Part shown: piece after piece, positions 31,995 to 40,232 of the stretch
Layout of the letters: the number at the start of each line of letters is the position of its first letter
How positions within the stretch are numbered: the stretch's first letter is position 1
NCBI GenBank assembly: GCA_964534125.1
Contig: CAZHOJ010000001.1
Coordinates: forward strand, 682,001 to 746,000
Direction of reading: 5' to 3'
Length of the DNA: 64,000 bases
Origin: 2-02-FULL-55-14 sp964534125
Lineage (GTDB): Bacteria; Bacteroidota; Ignavibacteria; UBA10030
Translations under genes and position numbers: made by a program
Notes under the pieces: model-generated
Seen by the model: the letters and a program-made list of their open reading frames with translations, nothing else
Told to the model about the DNA's origin: nothing
Databases searched by the model: none

Positions 31995-33313
31995 TTGGCC
32001 ACCTCCTCTCCGCTCTCAAAGACCGAGGACATAGATTCTCCCTGTGCAGTCCCTGCATTACCGGGATGGATGTAGGACGGGAACGGCTTCTTGAGAATGA
32101 GTGCCTGGAACTTCATCCAGAGATATGAGACGATGTTCGGCTCTTCACGCTCCGGTATGGCATTGCTGACCGGCGGGACCGTGCGGAGGTAGGCGATGAT
32201 CGCGTCGATGTCCTCCGGCTTCATCCCGGCCAAGTTCGGCCAGGGCATCGGGAACGGCAGCATCCGACTCCCATCACTCGGGCGTATCCCCTTCGTCAGG
32301 GCATCGCGAATCTGGTCGTCGGTATACCGTCCGAGGCCCGTTTCCTTATCGGACGTCAGGTTCCCTGGATACAGACTTGTGAAGAACGGCTCGAGCGTCC
32401 ATCGCTGGCCTCCGGCCAGATAGTATCCGTCCATCACGCTTCCATCCGGCGCAAGGGCCGAGTGGCAATCTCCGCAACCGTACGTGGCGACGAGGTAGCG
32501 GCCCCATGAGACCGGATCGCTCTTTGTCTTTTCTGCCAGTGAGGAATAATGTGCTTCGAGCTCATCAGCTGCCATCTCCCACGTGGGTTTGCGTCGCAGG
32601 GATGAAACATACTGTGCGAGATCGTAGAGCTCCTGGTCTGAGACAGCTCCGGCATACGAGGCCATCTGTGTCCCATCGAGTCCCGTCCGCAACCGAAGGT
32701 AGATGTCGCTTACAGACGATCCCCCTCGGAAGCTCCACGGCTCCTTCAGATTCGCGGCTGCGGTAACCCTCCCGCGATGGTCCACGAACTCCGTCACGAG
32801 TGCGTTGCGTCCTGCACCGTCCGTTCCGTGGCATCCCGCACATTCCAGCTTTTCGAATACCTTCTTCCCTTTCTGAACGCCCGATTCCGGATACGAGGTC
32901 CGTCGCGGCACCGGTACCGCCTTCGGCTTCTCCCTGGCGAAACGGGGAGAAAGCGACTTGATATACGTTGTGACTGCCGCTATCTCATCGTCGCTGATGA
33001 TCCCCTTGAACGCCGGCATGGACGTTCCGGGTAATCCCTGCGAGATGCTCCGGACAAGGTCCCCGTCCGTAGGGATACTGCCCGATTCGGTCGAACGAAT
33101 CTTATACACTCCGGTCGTGAAGTCCCTTGCCGGGACGCTCAGCATAGTGTTCGGGGGCCCGTCCCCCTTTCCTTCTGCGCCGTGACAGTATGCGCAACGC
33201 TCTTTGTATACTGCCTCGCCCGATACTCCCCCATTCTGGGCATTCAGCCCGACAACGGCTCCGCACAGGACCAGGATCCCGAATGAGCACATGACAACAA
33301 AGCGAGACTTCAT
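31991..33313 (-). CDS. Exported triheme cytochrome c
   Basis: A 440-residue exported protein starting at 33313 (MKSRFVVMCSFGILVL), chosen because it opens a signal peptide and AGGAGG lies just upstream; a TTG-initiated upstream extension is rejected. It has three heme c sites in separate domains: CAYCH (C40-H44), CAGCH (C158-H162) and CGDCH (C280-H284). Each domain has a methionine candidate (LPGTSMPAF, GTQMASY, PFPMPWPNL). Domains 1 and 2 resemble small class I cytochromes and domain 3 resembles the cytochrome encoded next, which overlaps by 4 bases. The likely role is periplasmic electron transfer; the oxidant and reductant cannot be told from the window. Confidence 0.92.
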   Translation of the reverse strand: MKSRFVVMCSFGILVLCGAVVGLNAQNGGVSGEAVYKERCAYCHGAEGKGDGPPNTMLSVPARDFTTGVYKIRSTESGSIPTDGDLVRSISQGLPGTSMPAFKGIISDDEIAAVTTYIKSLSPRFAREKPKAVPVPRRTSYPESGVQKGKKVFEKLECAGCHGTDGAGRNALVTEFVDHRGRVTAAANLKEPWSFRGGSSVSDIYLRLRTGLDGTQMASYAGAVSDQELYDLAQYVSSLRRKPTWEMAADELEAHYSSLAEKTKSDPVSWGRYLVATYGCGDCHSALAPDGSVMDGYYLAGGQRWTLEPFFTSLYPGNLTSDKETGLGRYTDDQIRDALTKGIRPSDGSRMLPFPMPWPNLAGMKPEDIDAIIAYLRTVPPVSNAIPEREEPNIVSYLWMKFQALILKKPFPSYIHPGNAGTAQGESMSSVFESGEEVAK

Positions 33314-33539
33314 AGGCCTCCTCTGGTTTATGGGTGGATTGCGTGTGGTAGGTGGATTCTCAATTTTGAGAACGTAACAAAATGAGTATGCAACTCCAAC
33401 CGAAGTGCCAGATTTTTTTGCGCAATTCTCCCGCTCGCACGCGGGCATCGGCTCCCTAATGAGCACCAATCCCGGACCATTGATTCGCTATCGCAAAACT
33501 GTACATTCTGGGCACATCAATCGACGGCCGATCCCAATG

Positions 33540-34949
33540 ATGTCACGACCCGAATATCTTCTCCGCTTCCTCAACTGCCTCCTCATTGTATACGCCGGAT
33601 GCTTCCCCGCATCAAAACGGCCTTTCATCTCCGTCCAGAACGGCGGTCTCCGCGAGGGAGAACGGCCCTACTACTTCGCCGGAACAAATTTCTGGTACGG
33701 ATCCTACCTTGGCTCGCCGGGGAAAACGGGCGACCGGGATCGGCTCGAACGAGAGCTGGATGCGCTATGCGAACTCGGCCTCACGAACCTCCGCATCCTC
33801 GGTGGTTCGGAACGTTCGTACATGTCAAACATGCTCTCGCCGGCCCTGCAGCCTTCGCCGGGACAATACGACGAGGAATTGCTGCAGGGCCTCGATTATC
33901 TGCTCTCGGAAATGGCCGAGCGGGACATGCGTGCAGTGGTCTTCCTGACGAACTACTGGGAATGGTCGGGCGGGATGGCACAGTACGTCGTGTGGTCGGA
34001 AGGACTCGAAAAAGGTCCTGATCCACAGGACCCGGGTTTCGATTGGGCCGATTTCATGGACTTCTCAGCCCGATTCTACGGTGATTCGCTGGCGCAGAAT
34101 ATGTACCGCACACATATCTCCCGCCTCATCACCCGGGTGAATACCGTTACAGGAGAGACGTATGCCGACGACCCAACCATCATGGCGTGGGAGCTCGCCA
34201 ATGAGCCCCGCCCGGGGACTGTGTCCGATGCTGGCGAGAAGAACCTCCCCGCTTTCTTCACATGGATCGACTCAACCGCTCATTTCATTAAGACCCTCGA
34301 TCCGAACCACCTGGTGACCACCGGCAGCGAAGGGATCATCGGGTCTCTCCTCTCTTCGGAGAATTTTCTCAGGGCACACGCATCTCCTGCCGTCGATTAC
34401 CTCACAGTACACGTGTGGCCGTATAATTGGAAGTGGTTCGATCCGAACGACATTGCCGCAACCATCGATAGTGCAGAGATCAAAGCAACTTCCTACATAC
34501 AGCAGCACTTCGACCTTGCCCGAACACTGGGGAAACCACTGGTACTCGAGGAGTTCGGCCTCGCCCGCGACAGTGCCCGGACGGAGCCAGGTTCGCCGGT
34601 CACGGCGAGGGACCGGTACTTCAGGACACTGCTGCAAATGGTCTATGATTCAGCCGCCGCGGGGGCTCCGATCGCAGGGTCGAACTTCTGGGCATGGTCA
34701 GGCGAGGGAACTGGCAGGAACATCGACGGACGGTGGCACGAAGGGGACCCGCTTCTCGGCGATCCCCCGCATGAGCCTCAAGGGATCAACTCCGTCTTCA
34801 TTTCAGATCGGGGAACACTTTTGGTGCTGAAGGAACATGCGATGCGAATGGCCGGCCTTTGCACTAGAAGCCAGCTCAAAATCATTTCTCGCAACGACCG
34901 CAACGGTAGAATAGAGAGCTCGCAACGTGGGATCCATACATTATTTTAA
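33540..34949 (+). CDS. GH5-family glycoside hydrolase (endo-beta-mannanase-like) lipoprotein
   Basis: A 469-residue predicted lipoprotein; the start at 33540 (MSRPEYLLRFLNCLLIVYAG) gives a signal with C21 as lipid anchor (VYAGC). A GTG-initiated extension to 33405 is rejected. The catalytic barrel begins at YYFAGTNFWYGSYLG. The acid/base is the second Glu in AWELANEPRP and the nucleophile is in LVLEEFGLARD, the GH5 pattern; the overall motif order fits the mannanase subfamily 7 best. Conserved HVWPYNW and NFWAWSG lie between and after. It is transcribed alone, opposite to the cytochrome operon. The last 18-20 residues are encoded by a palindromic repeat (34885-34995) and look like an acquired tail. 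Substrate is inferred, probably beta-mannan. Confidence 0.87.
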   Translation: MSRPEYLLRFLNCLLIVYAGCFPASKRPFISVQNGGLREGERPYYFAGTNFWYGSYLGSPGKTGDRDRLERELDALCELGLTNLRILGGSERSYMSNMLSPALQPSPGQYDEELLQGLDYLLSEMAERDMRAVVFLTNYWEWSGGMAQYVVWSEGLEKGPDPQDPGFDWADFMDFSARFYGDSLAQNMYRTHISRLITRVNTVTGETYADDPTIMAWELANEPRPGTVSDAGEKNLPAFFTWIDSTAHFIKTLDPNHLVTTGSEGIIGSLLSSENFLRAHASPAVDYLTVHVWPYNWKWFDPNDIAATIDSAEIKATSYIQQHFDLARTLGKPLVLEEFGLARDSARTEPGSPVTARDRYFRTLLQMVYDSAAAGAPIAGSNFWAWSGEGTGRNIDGRWHEGDPLLGDPPHEPQGINSVFISDRGTLLVLKEHAMRMAGLCTRSQLKIISRNDRNGRIESSQRGIHTLF

Positions 34950-34995
34950 TGTTCTGCGTTGCGGGCGTTGCCTTCTTTGCGAGCGTTGCGAGAAA
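34885..34995. repeat. Palindromic repeat overlapping the 3' end of the GH5 gene
   Basis: Perfect 12-base arms TTTCTCGCAACG (34885-34896) and CGTTGCGAGAAA (34984-34995), with further GCAACG/CGTTGC copies inside. The GH5 stop codon (34947-34949) lies within it. Confidence 0.65.
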
Positions 34996-35080
34996 CCATC
35001 CTGTGCAGAGTATTTTTGAGATTGCTTCTAGCAGGTTGCGGAAAAACCCTCCGGAGTAGGTTTCGCGCAACGTTCGCAAC

Positions 35081-35148
35081 GCCTGCCTGCGTGCCGGCCC
35101 TCGCCTCGTTCGACTTCGCTTACCTTCACGGCACTTCGGCAGGCAGGG
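35081..35148. repeat. Palindromic intergenic repeat, copy 1
   Basis: GCCTGCCTGCGTGCCGG on the left pairs loosely with CGGCACTTCGGCAGGCAGG on the right around a CTCGTTCGACTTCGCTTAC core. A clearly related element is at 49108-49161. Its right arm encodes the last residues of the small lipoprotein at 35126. Confidence 0.6.
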
Positions 35149-35317
35149 GAGTAACGGACGCAAAGAGTGAAATTTCACTCAAACCGGAACCGCAGCCTAC
35201 AGGCCGGGTGGATTCCTCCGGTTCACAGCCAAACTGTGATACTGCAACAAACACCAGCACGCTGACCATCGCCGTCAGTCGCAGCCCATACAAGATCTTG
35301 TCCAATTGCCGCTTCAT
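35126..35317 (-). CDS. Small predicted lipoprotein
   Basis: A 63-residue open frame with GGAGG 8 bases before the ATG and a convincing lipoprotein signal (MKRQLDKILYGLRLTAMVSV, lipobox SQFGC). Only about 32 residues remain after the cysteine. The final residues (VTPLPAEVP) are encoded by a palindromic repeat that also supplies the stop, so the original gene may have been longer. It starts 51 bases after the glycosyltransferase stop on the same strand. No function can be given. Confidence 0.5.
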   Translation of the reverse strand: MKRQLDKILYGLRLTAMVSVLVFVAVSQFGCEPEESTRPVGCGSGLSEISLFASVTPLPAEVP

Positions 35318-35368
35318 CGCTGTTTCCTCCAGCCGTTCTCCGGCTGGCTCCTCGCTCCCACAAAAGCC

Positions 35369-36412
35369 TCAGAGAGCCCTTGCCACCGCCCCCATGACAT
35401 TGTCAACGGATTGGTCGAGCATGCACCGGAAGTGCCCCTCCGGGCATGATGCCTTCCCGATGTGACTGCATGGCCTGCAGGCCAGTCCCGCCACTTCCAG
35501 AACGACCGAGCGTCCCGATACCGGGAAGAATCCAAATTCTCGTACGGTGGATCCGAACAATGCCACCACAGGCTTCTCGCGGGCGACGGCGATATGCATC
35601 AGCCCCGAATCGTTGGTCACGACGGCATCCACATATTCCATCGCTGCTGCCGACTCCATCAGGCTGCAGGTGCCGGTCAGGTCAATCACCCTCTCCGGAT
35701 CCGCTGAGCCGCCGATATCTGCGGCGATCCACGCGTTGAGCTCCTTCTCGGCAGGTCCCCCGAACAGGACCACTGCTCCGTCATACGCTGCCACAAGTCT
35801 GCTCCCAAGCTCGGCGTACCGCTCGCGCGGCCACTGCTTCGTCATGTGCTTCGCACCCGGGCAAAGGCCGAACACCTTCTCGTACCGGTGCAGTTTGTAG
35901 GTCGCCATGCGGCCGTTCATCCCGAACAGGATCTCGTCCGTTATGAACAGCTCGAGCCCCTTGCCGTCATCGACAACTCCAAGGTCCCTGACCGTCTCGA
36001 GATACCTGTCCGCAACGGAGACCACTCCCTCGTAGAGGTTCTTCTTGAGCCGAACGAGGGCCGTTCTCTCCCGGATCCGCTTGTCGACCCTGACAACAGC
36101 AGGGACCGACCGGATCGCCCGGATGAACCTGCTCCGGAGGCTTCCATGGATGTCCACGATGAGGTCGTAGCGTTCCTCTTTAATACGTCTCTTGAGACGC
36201 CGCAAGCCATCAAATCCCTCTCCGGCATCGAACTCATGCGTGTAATTGAGGTTCTGATTGTTCCGGACCAGTTCTGCGTACTCCTTTTTGGTCAGGAAAT
36301 CGATCTGGGAGTCCGGGAATGAAGTGCGGAGCCCACGAAGGAGGGGCGACGCGAGGACGATGTCACCGATGGAACTAAAGCGGATGACGAGTGTTTTAGA
36401 GGGGACGAGCAT
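35369..36412 (-). CDS. Glycosyltransferase family 9 (ADP-heptose:LPS heptosyltransferase-like)
   Basis: A 347-residue cytoplasmic or membrane-associated transferase for lipopolysaccharide core assembly. The start at 36412 gives the standard N-terminus MLVPSKTLVIRFSSIGDIVL, where RFSSIGDIVLASPLLRGL is the GT9 donor-domain motif. The C-terminal domain has FGLCPGAKHMTKQWPRERYA, VVLFGGPAEKEL, and VTNDSGLMHIAVAREKPVVA with LFGST, the GT9 nucleotide-sugar site. A cysteine-containing end (CRPCSHIGKASCPEGHFRCM) is common in this family. It is transcribed opposite to the AAA+/VWA pair and shares a 189-base divergent region with it. Heptose is the usual donor, but other sugars are possible. Confidence 0.92.
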   Translation of the reverse strand: MLVPSKTLVIRFSSIGDIVLASPLLRGLRTSFPDSQIDFLTKKEYAELVRNNQNLNYTHEFDAGEGFDGLRRLKRRIKEERYDLIVDIHGSLRSRFIRAIRSVPAVVRVDKRIRERTALVRLKKNLYEGVVSVADRYLETVRDLGVVDDGKGLELFITDEILFGMNGRMATYKLHRYEKVFGLCPGAKHMTKQWPRERYAELGSRLVAAYDGAVVLFGGPAEKELNAWIAADIGGSADPERVIDLTGTCSLMESAAAMEYVDAVVTNDSGLMHIAVAREKPVVALFGSTVREFGFFPVSGRSVVLEVAGLACRPCSHIGKASCPEGHFRCMLDQSVDNVMGAVARAL

Positions 36413-36601
36413 GACCTGACCAAAGTACGACTCCAAGTCAGGACGTGCAAACGGTGCATTGCTATTCCACCGGCCGGCAGATATATTGCCCGGACACACC
36501 ATCGGACGAAGGCAGACCCGGGACACGAAGCGTGATCAGGATCCCCTCCTGCTCATCTTCGTGCCTTTCTGTCTTCATAGACCCTCAACATCAGGAAGAC
36601 C

Positions 36602-38113
36602 ATGTCGCGACCCAGGACCCTCGGTGAGCTCAGGAGCTCAGGCTATGCCGTTCTCCCCGTCAAGGAGGAGATACGCCGGAACCTCATCGAAAAGCTGAAG
36701 AAGAACGAACAGCTGTTCCCCGGCATCATCGGCTATGAGAAGACCGTCATTCCGGACATCATCAACGCCCTCCTCGCCCGGCATGACCTCCTGCTGCTGG
36801 GATTGCGGGGACAGGCAAAATCCCGCATCGTGCGGCAGATTCCCCTGCTCCTTGACGAGTACATCCCCGTCGTCAAAGGAAGCGAGCTGAATGACAGTCC
36901 ATTCCGGCCCGTCAGCAAGGCCGCAGTCGACCTCCACCGGGAGCACGGCGACGACCTTGAGATCGAGTGGCTCCATCGGGACCAGCGCTTCTCCGAGAAG
37001 CTTGCGACCCCCGACGTGACCATTGCCGACCTCATTGGCGACATCGATCCCATCAAGGCGGCGACGCAGCGGCTGCACTATGCGCACGAGGGGGCCATCC
37101 ATTACGGCATCATCCCACGGTCGAACAGGGGCATCTTCGCCATCAACGAACTGCCAGACCTTCAGCCGCGCATCCAGGTCGGCCTGTTCAACATCATGGA
37201 GGAGAAGGACATCCAGATCCGCGGGTTCAACGTGCGCATCCCGCTCGACCTCCTGCTCGTGTTCACAGCGAATCCCGAGGACTACACGAACCGCGGCAAT
37301 CTGATCACTCCGCTGAAGGACAGGATCGATTCCCAGGTCCTCACCCACTATCCCCGCTCCCTGGACGATGCCATCGCCATCACGAAACAGGAGGCCTGGG
37401 TCGAGCGCGACGGCCAGCAGGTCATCATTCCGCCCTTCATGCAGGAGATCGTCGAGCAGATCGGCTTCGAGGCACGCGCGAGCGAGTATGTCGATCAGAA
37501 GTCGGGCGTAAGTGCACGCCTGACCATCGCCTCGATGGAGAACCTCGTCAGCAATGCCGAACGACGGACGATCCTGTTCGGTGAGAGGACGATCGTACCC
37601 CGCATCATCGACCTCCACCACGCCCTGCCGGGTATGACGGGTAAGATCGAGCTCGTGTTCGAGGGCGAACAGGAAGGGCTCGCAAAAGTGAGCCGGGCGC
37701 TTATCGGCAAAGCGGTGCGCACGACGTTCCTGCGCTATTTCCCTGACCCGCTCGAGCGAAGGTCCCGGCGCCGGGAGGCAGCCCAGCAGGAGTCAGAGAT
37801 ATCTCTCTATGCTCCCATCCTCGCATGGTTCGAAAAAGGGAACCGCATCGAGATCGGGGACGACATGCCATCGGAGGCATTCTGCAGGGAGCTGGAACGC
37901 GTCGAGGGGCTCCGTGGCCTTGCGGAGACACAGCTGGCGATAGCGACAGACCAGCGGGACGTGCTCGCTTCGGCGATGGAATTCATCCTTGACGCTCTCC
38001 ACCAGTGCTCGAAGATCGCCAAGGACGAGGTGGACCGAACCATCTCCTACAAGGACATGGTCGGGTCCATCTTCTCCGGCCGCGGCAGTGATCCGGACGA
38101 GGACGAACTGTGA
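36602..38113 (+). CDS. AAA+ ATPase of the magnesium-chelatase/MoxR type
   Basis: A 503-residue AAA+ ATPase. The nucleotide-binding loop reads GLRGQAKS (67-74), with alanine where the last Walker A glycine is usual. Walker B reads GIFAINELPDLQP, with asparagine (N182) at the usual aspartate but E183 kept. Then NIMEEKDIQIRGF, VFTANPEDYTNRG (sensor 1 Asn) and ITPLKDRIDSQV follow, as in ChlI-like proteins. The C-terminal 130 residues form a helical lid unlike MoxR. GGAAG precedes the ATG. Its stop overlaps the GTG start of a VWA-domain gene by 4 bases. Such pairs usually act together as a chaperone-like or metal-insertase machine on a target protein. The target is unknown. Confidence 0.9.
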   Translation: MSRPRTLGELRSSGYAVLPVKEEIRRNLIEKLKKNEQLFPGIIGYEKTVIPDIINALLARHDLLLLGLRGQAKSRIVRQIPLLLDEYIPVVKGSELNDSPFRPVSKAAVDLHREHGDDLEIEWLHRDQRFSEKLATPDVTIADLIGDIDPIKAATQRLHYAHEGAIHYGIIPRSNRGIFAINELPDLQPRIQVGLFNIMEEKDIQIRGFNVRIPLDLLLVFTANPEDYTNRGNLITPLKDRIDSQVLTHYPRSLDDAIAITKQEAWVERDGQQVIIPPFMQEIVEQIGFEARASEYVDQKSGVSARLTIASMENLVSNAERRTILFGERTIVPRIIDLHHALPGMTGKIELVFEGEQEGLAKVSRALIGKAVRTTFLRYFPDPLERRSRRREAAQQESEISLYAPILAWFEKGNRIEIGDDMPSEAFCRELERVEGLRGLAETQLAIATDQRDVLASAMEFILDALHQCSKIAKDEVDRTISYKDMVGSIFSGRGSDPDEDEL

Positions 38114-39207
38114 GGTTCGAGTACAGGAAATGGCGGCCCGATTCGCAGACAGACGAACAGAAGCTCGAGTCGCTGATGTCCCTGTTCTCGTATCTCGTTG
38201 TCAAGACGAGCGGGGATGTGGAAGAGGCGCTCGCCTGGCTCCGCCAGCTCGCCGAGCAGTACGGCGTCTTCGACGAGAACCTCTCGATGGAGGAGCTCAT
38301 AGAGAAGCTCAAGGAGATGGGCATCATCGAAGAGGTCAACGGCGTCCCGACACTGACCACACGCGGCGTCCAGAAGATACGGCAGGATGCCCTCCGCAAC
38401 ATCTTCTCGGACCTGAAAAAGTCGCCTGCCGGAGGTCACGAAACCCCGCATACCGGCCAGGGGACGGACCGCCTCAGCGAGACCAGAAAATGGTCCTTCG
38501 GCGATCTCCCGACGAACATCGACCTGACGGCCACCCTGTCGAACGCCTTCAGGCGCGGCGGCATCGATTCGTTCTCCCTCACCGAGGACGACCTCGAGGT
38601 ATATGATACTGAGCATCTCTCCAGCTGCGCGACGGTGGTCATGATAGACGTCAGCCACAGCATGATCCTGTACGGAGAGGACCGCATCACACCCGCGAAG
38701 CAGGTTGCGCTGGCGCTCAGCGAGCTCATCCGGACCCGCTTTCCGAAGGACTATCTTGCATGTCTTACCTTCGGCGACGAAGCGAAGGTCGTCAGCCTGG
38801 CCGAGGTCCCCTTCCTGAACGTCGGGCCCCATCACACGAACACGCGCGCCGGGCTTCAGCTCGCGCGGCAGCTTCTGCGCTCCGCTGGGAATGTGAACAA
38901 GCAGATCTTCATGATCACCGACGGCAAGCCATCAGCCATCTTCGAACCTTCCGGGCGTCTCTACAAGAATCCGATGGGCCTCGACATGCGGATCGTGAAC
39001 AAAACGCTGGATGAGGCGGTCCAATGCCGGCGCGAGAAGATCGTCGTCAGCACGTTCATGATCGCGCGCGACCCCTACCTCATCGACTTCGTCGAGGAGT
39101 TCACCAAGGCCAATCATGGACGGGCGTACTATTCCTCACTGGACAATCTCGGCGAGTTCATCTTCGTCGACTACCTGAAGAACCGCCGCCGCCGGATCTC
39201 CGGCTGA
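38110..39207 (+). CDS. VWA-domain protein, partner of the AAA+ ATPase
   Basis: A 365-residue cytoplasmic protein starting at a GTG that overlaps the AAA+ stop (GTGA). The N-terminal 110 residues are helical and charged (LSMEELIEKLKEMGIIEEVN). The VWA domain (about 172-355) has the metal-binding MIDAS motif DVSHS (D180, S182, S184), a threonine in HHTNTRAGL, and the aspartate in MITDGKPSAI. The C-terminus is basic (KNRRRRISG). By analogy with ChlI/ChlD and MoxR/VWA systems, the ATPase remodels a client that the VWA protein recruits through a divalent metal. The exact family is common but functionally uncharacterised, as far as I can recall. Confidence 0.9.
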   Translation: MRFEYRKWRPDSQTDEQKLESLMSLFSYLVVKTSGDVEEALAWLRQLAEQYGVFDENLSMEELIEKLKEMGIIEEVNGVPTLTTRGVQKIRQDALRNIFSDLKKSPAGGHETPHTGQGTDRLSETRKWSFGDLPTNIDLTATLSNAFRRGGIDSFSLTEDDLEVYDTEHLSSCATVVMIDVSHSMILYGEDRITPAKQVALALSELIRTRFPKDYLACLTFGDEAKVVSLAEVPFLNVGPHHTNTRAGLQLARQLLRSAGNVNKQIFMITDGKPSAIFEPSGRLYKNPMGLDMRIVNKTLDEAVQCRREKIVVSTFMIARDPYLIDFVEEFTKANHGRAYYSSLDNLGEFIFVDYLKNRRRRISG

Positions 39208-39462
39208 CCGCCCGCCCGGCCCTGAAGGACCTCTCTGTGGCTCACACGGTCGCTCCATGACCAGCAAACAGGCACGTTTTCCATTTTTATTCTTTCATCT
39301 CCGCTCTCACTTCTGTCGTCTGATTGTCTGTCATCTGTCCTCTTCCATCTTCAGTCTGTCATCTGACATCCTCTTTTCCCCCGGCGTCTGACTACTCGCT
39401 CCTAACGACTCAATACTCCTTCCACAATTGTATCTCTTCCCATTTTTGGCGATTTTGATTGA
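39208..39462. other. Pyrimidine-rich intergenic region
   Basis: A 255-base gap with an unusual C/T-rich stretch (about 39280-39380) containing CTGTCATCTG and similar words several times. No hairpin terminator is evident. A promoter for the HisA-like operon is expected here but could not be placed. Confidence 0.4.
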
Positions 39463-40227
39463 ATGCTGCTCATTTTCCCCTCTATAGAAATAAGCCACAA
39501 GTCATGCGTGCAGGTGGTCCGGAACGTAGAGGGGACCTCGAAGTCCTACTCCCTCGACCCCGTGGACATGGCCATCCTGTGGAGGGGAGAGAATGCCAAG
39601 ACCATGCATGTCGTGGACCTCGACGGGCTCCACGCAGGAAAGGTGGTCAACGGGGACATTCTCAAGCGCATGGTCGATGCGGTCGACACGCCGATCCAGG
39701 TCGGCGGAGGACTTCGGACATTCGAGGCCATCGAACACGTCCTGTCACTGGGTGTGTATCGGGTCGTTGTGGGAACGGCCGCCGTCGAGCAACCGCGTCT
39801 CATCGAACGGCTCATTAAGACCTTCGGAACGCGCAAGATCGCCATCGGCATCGATACAGAGGACGGCAAGATCATTGTGGAAGGAGGCAAACGGCGCCTG
39901 GAGATGTCTGCGCTCGACCTGGCGTTGGACATGAAGAAGCTGGGTGTCTCGCGGTTCGTCTACAGTGAGCGACGAAGCGAAGACCACGACCACATCCTTC
40001 CGCTGGAATCCCTGAAGACGATCGCCACGCAGACGAATATCCGGGTCACGTGCTGGGGGGGTGTCCGGTCGTACAAGGACCTCCTCAGCCTCCAGGAACT
40101 GGAGAAATTCGGGATCGATTCGGTGATCGTCGGCAAGCCGCTTTATGAGAACAGGTTCCCGTGCCAGGCCCTGTGGCGCATCAATGAAGAGAGCCTCGCT
40201 GATATGGGACCGACCAGGAGGATCTGA
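39463..40227 (+). CDS. HisA-like (beta/alpha)8-barrel protein with altered catalytic residues
   Basis: A 254-residue protein of the HisA/HisF barrel family. Phosphate-binding motifs are kept: IQVGGGLRTFEAIEHVLSLG (first half) and VTCWGGVRSYKDL, then GIDSVIVGKPLYE (second half). The substrate aspartate in IGIDTEDG (D131) is also present. However, the catalytic acid of HisA, normally Asp in AIDL, is Glu here (PSIEI, E9). The second catalytic region, normally TDIxRDG, reads VYSERRSED. So true ProFAR isomerase activity is doubtful. No other histidine gene is nearby; instead a PfkB kinase starts 5 bases downstream, followed by an RmlD-like reductase. A related sugar-phosphate isomerisation is an inference only. 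Confidence 0.85.
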   Translation: MLLIFPSIEISHKSCVQVVRNVEGTSKSYSLDPVDMAILWRGENAKTMHVVDLDGLHAGKVVNGDILKRMVDAVDTPIQVGGGLRTFEAIEHVLSLGVYRVVVGTAAVEQPRLIERLIKTFGTRKIAIGIDTEDGKIIVEGGKRRLEMSALDLALDMKKLGVSRFVYSERRSEDHDHILPLESLKTIATQTNIRVTCWGGVRSYKDLLSLQELEKFGIDSVIVGKPLYENRFPCQALWRINEESLADMGPTRRI

Positions 40228-40232
40228 GGACA

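Noticed and set aside
39463..40227. Calling the barrel protein a true HisA
   Set aside because: Both catalytic regions are altered and no histidine genes are near, so only the fold is claimed.
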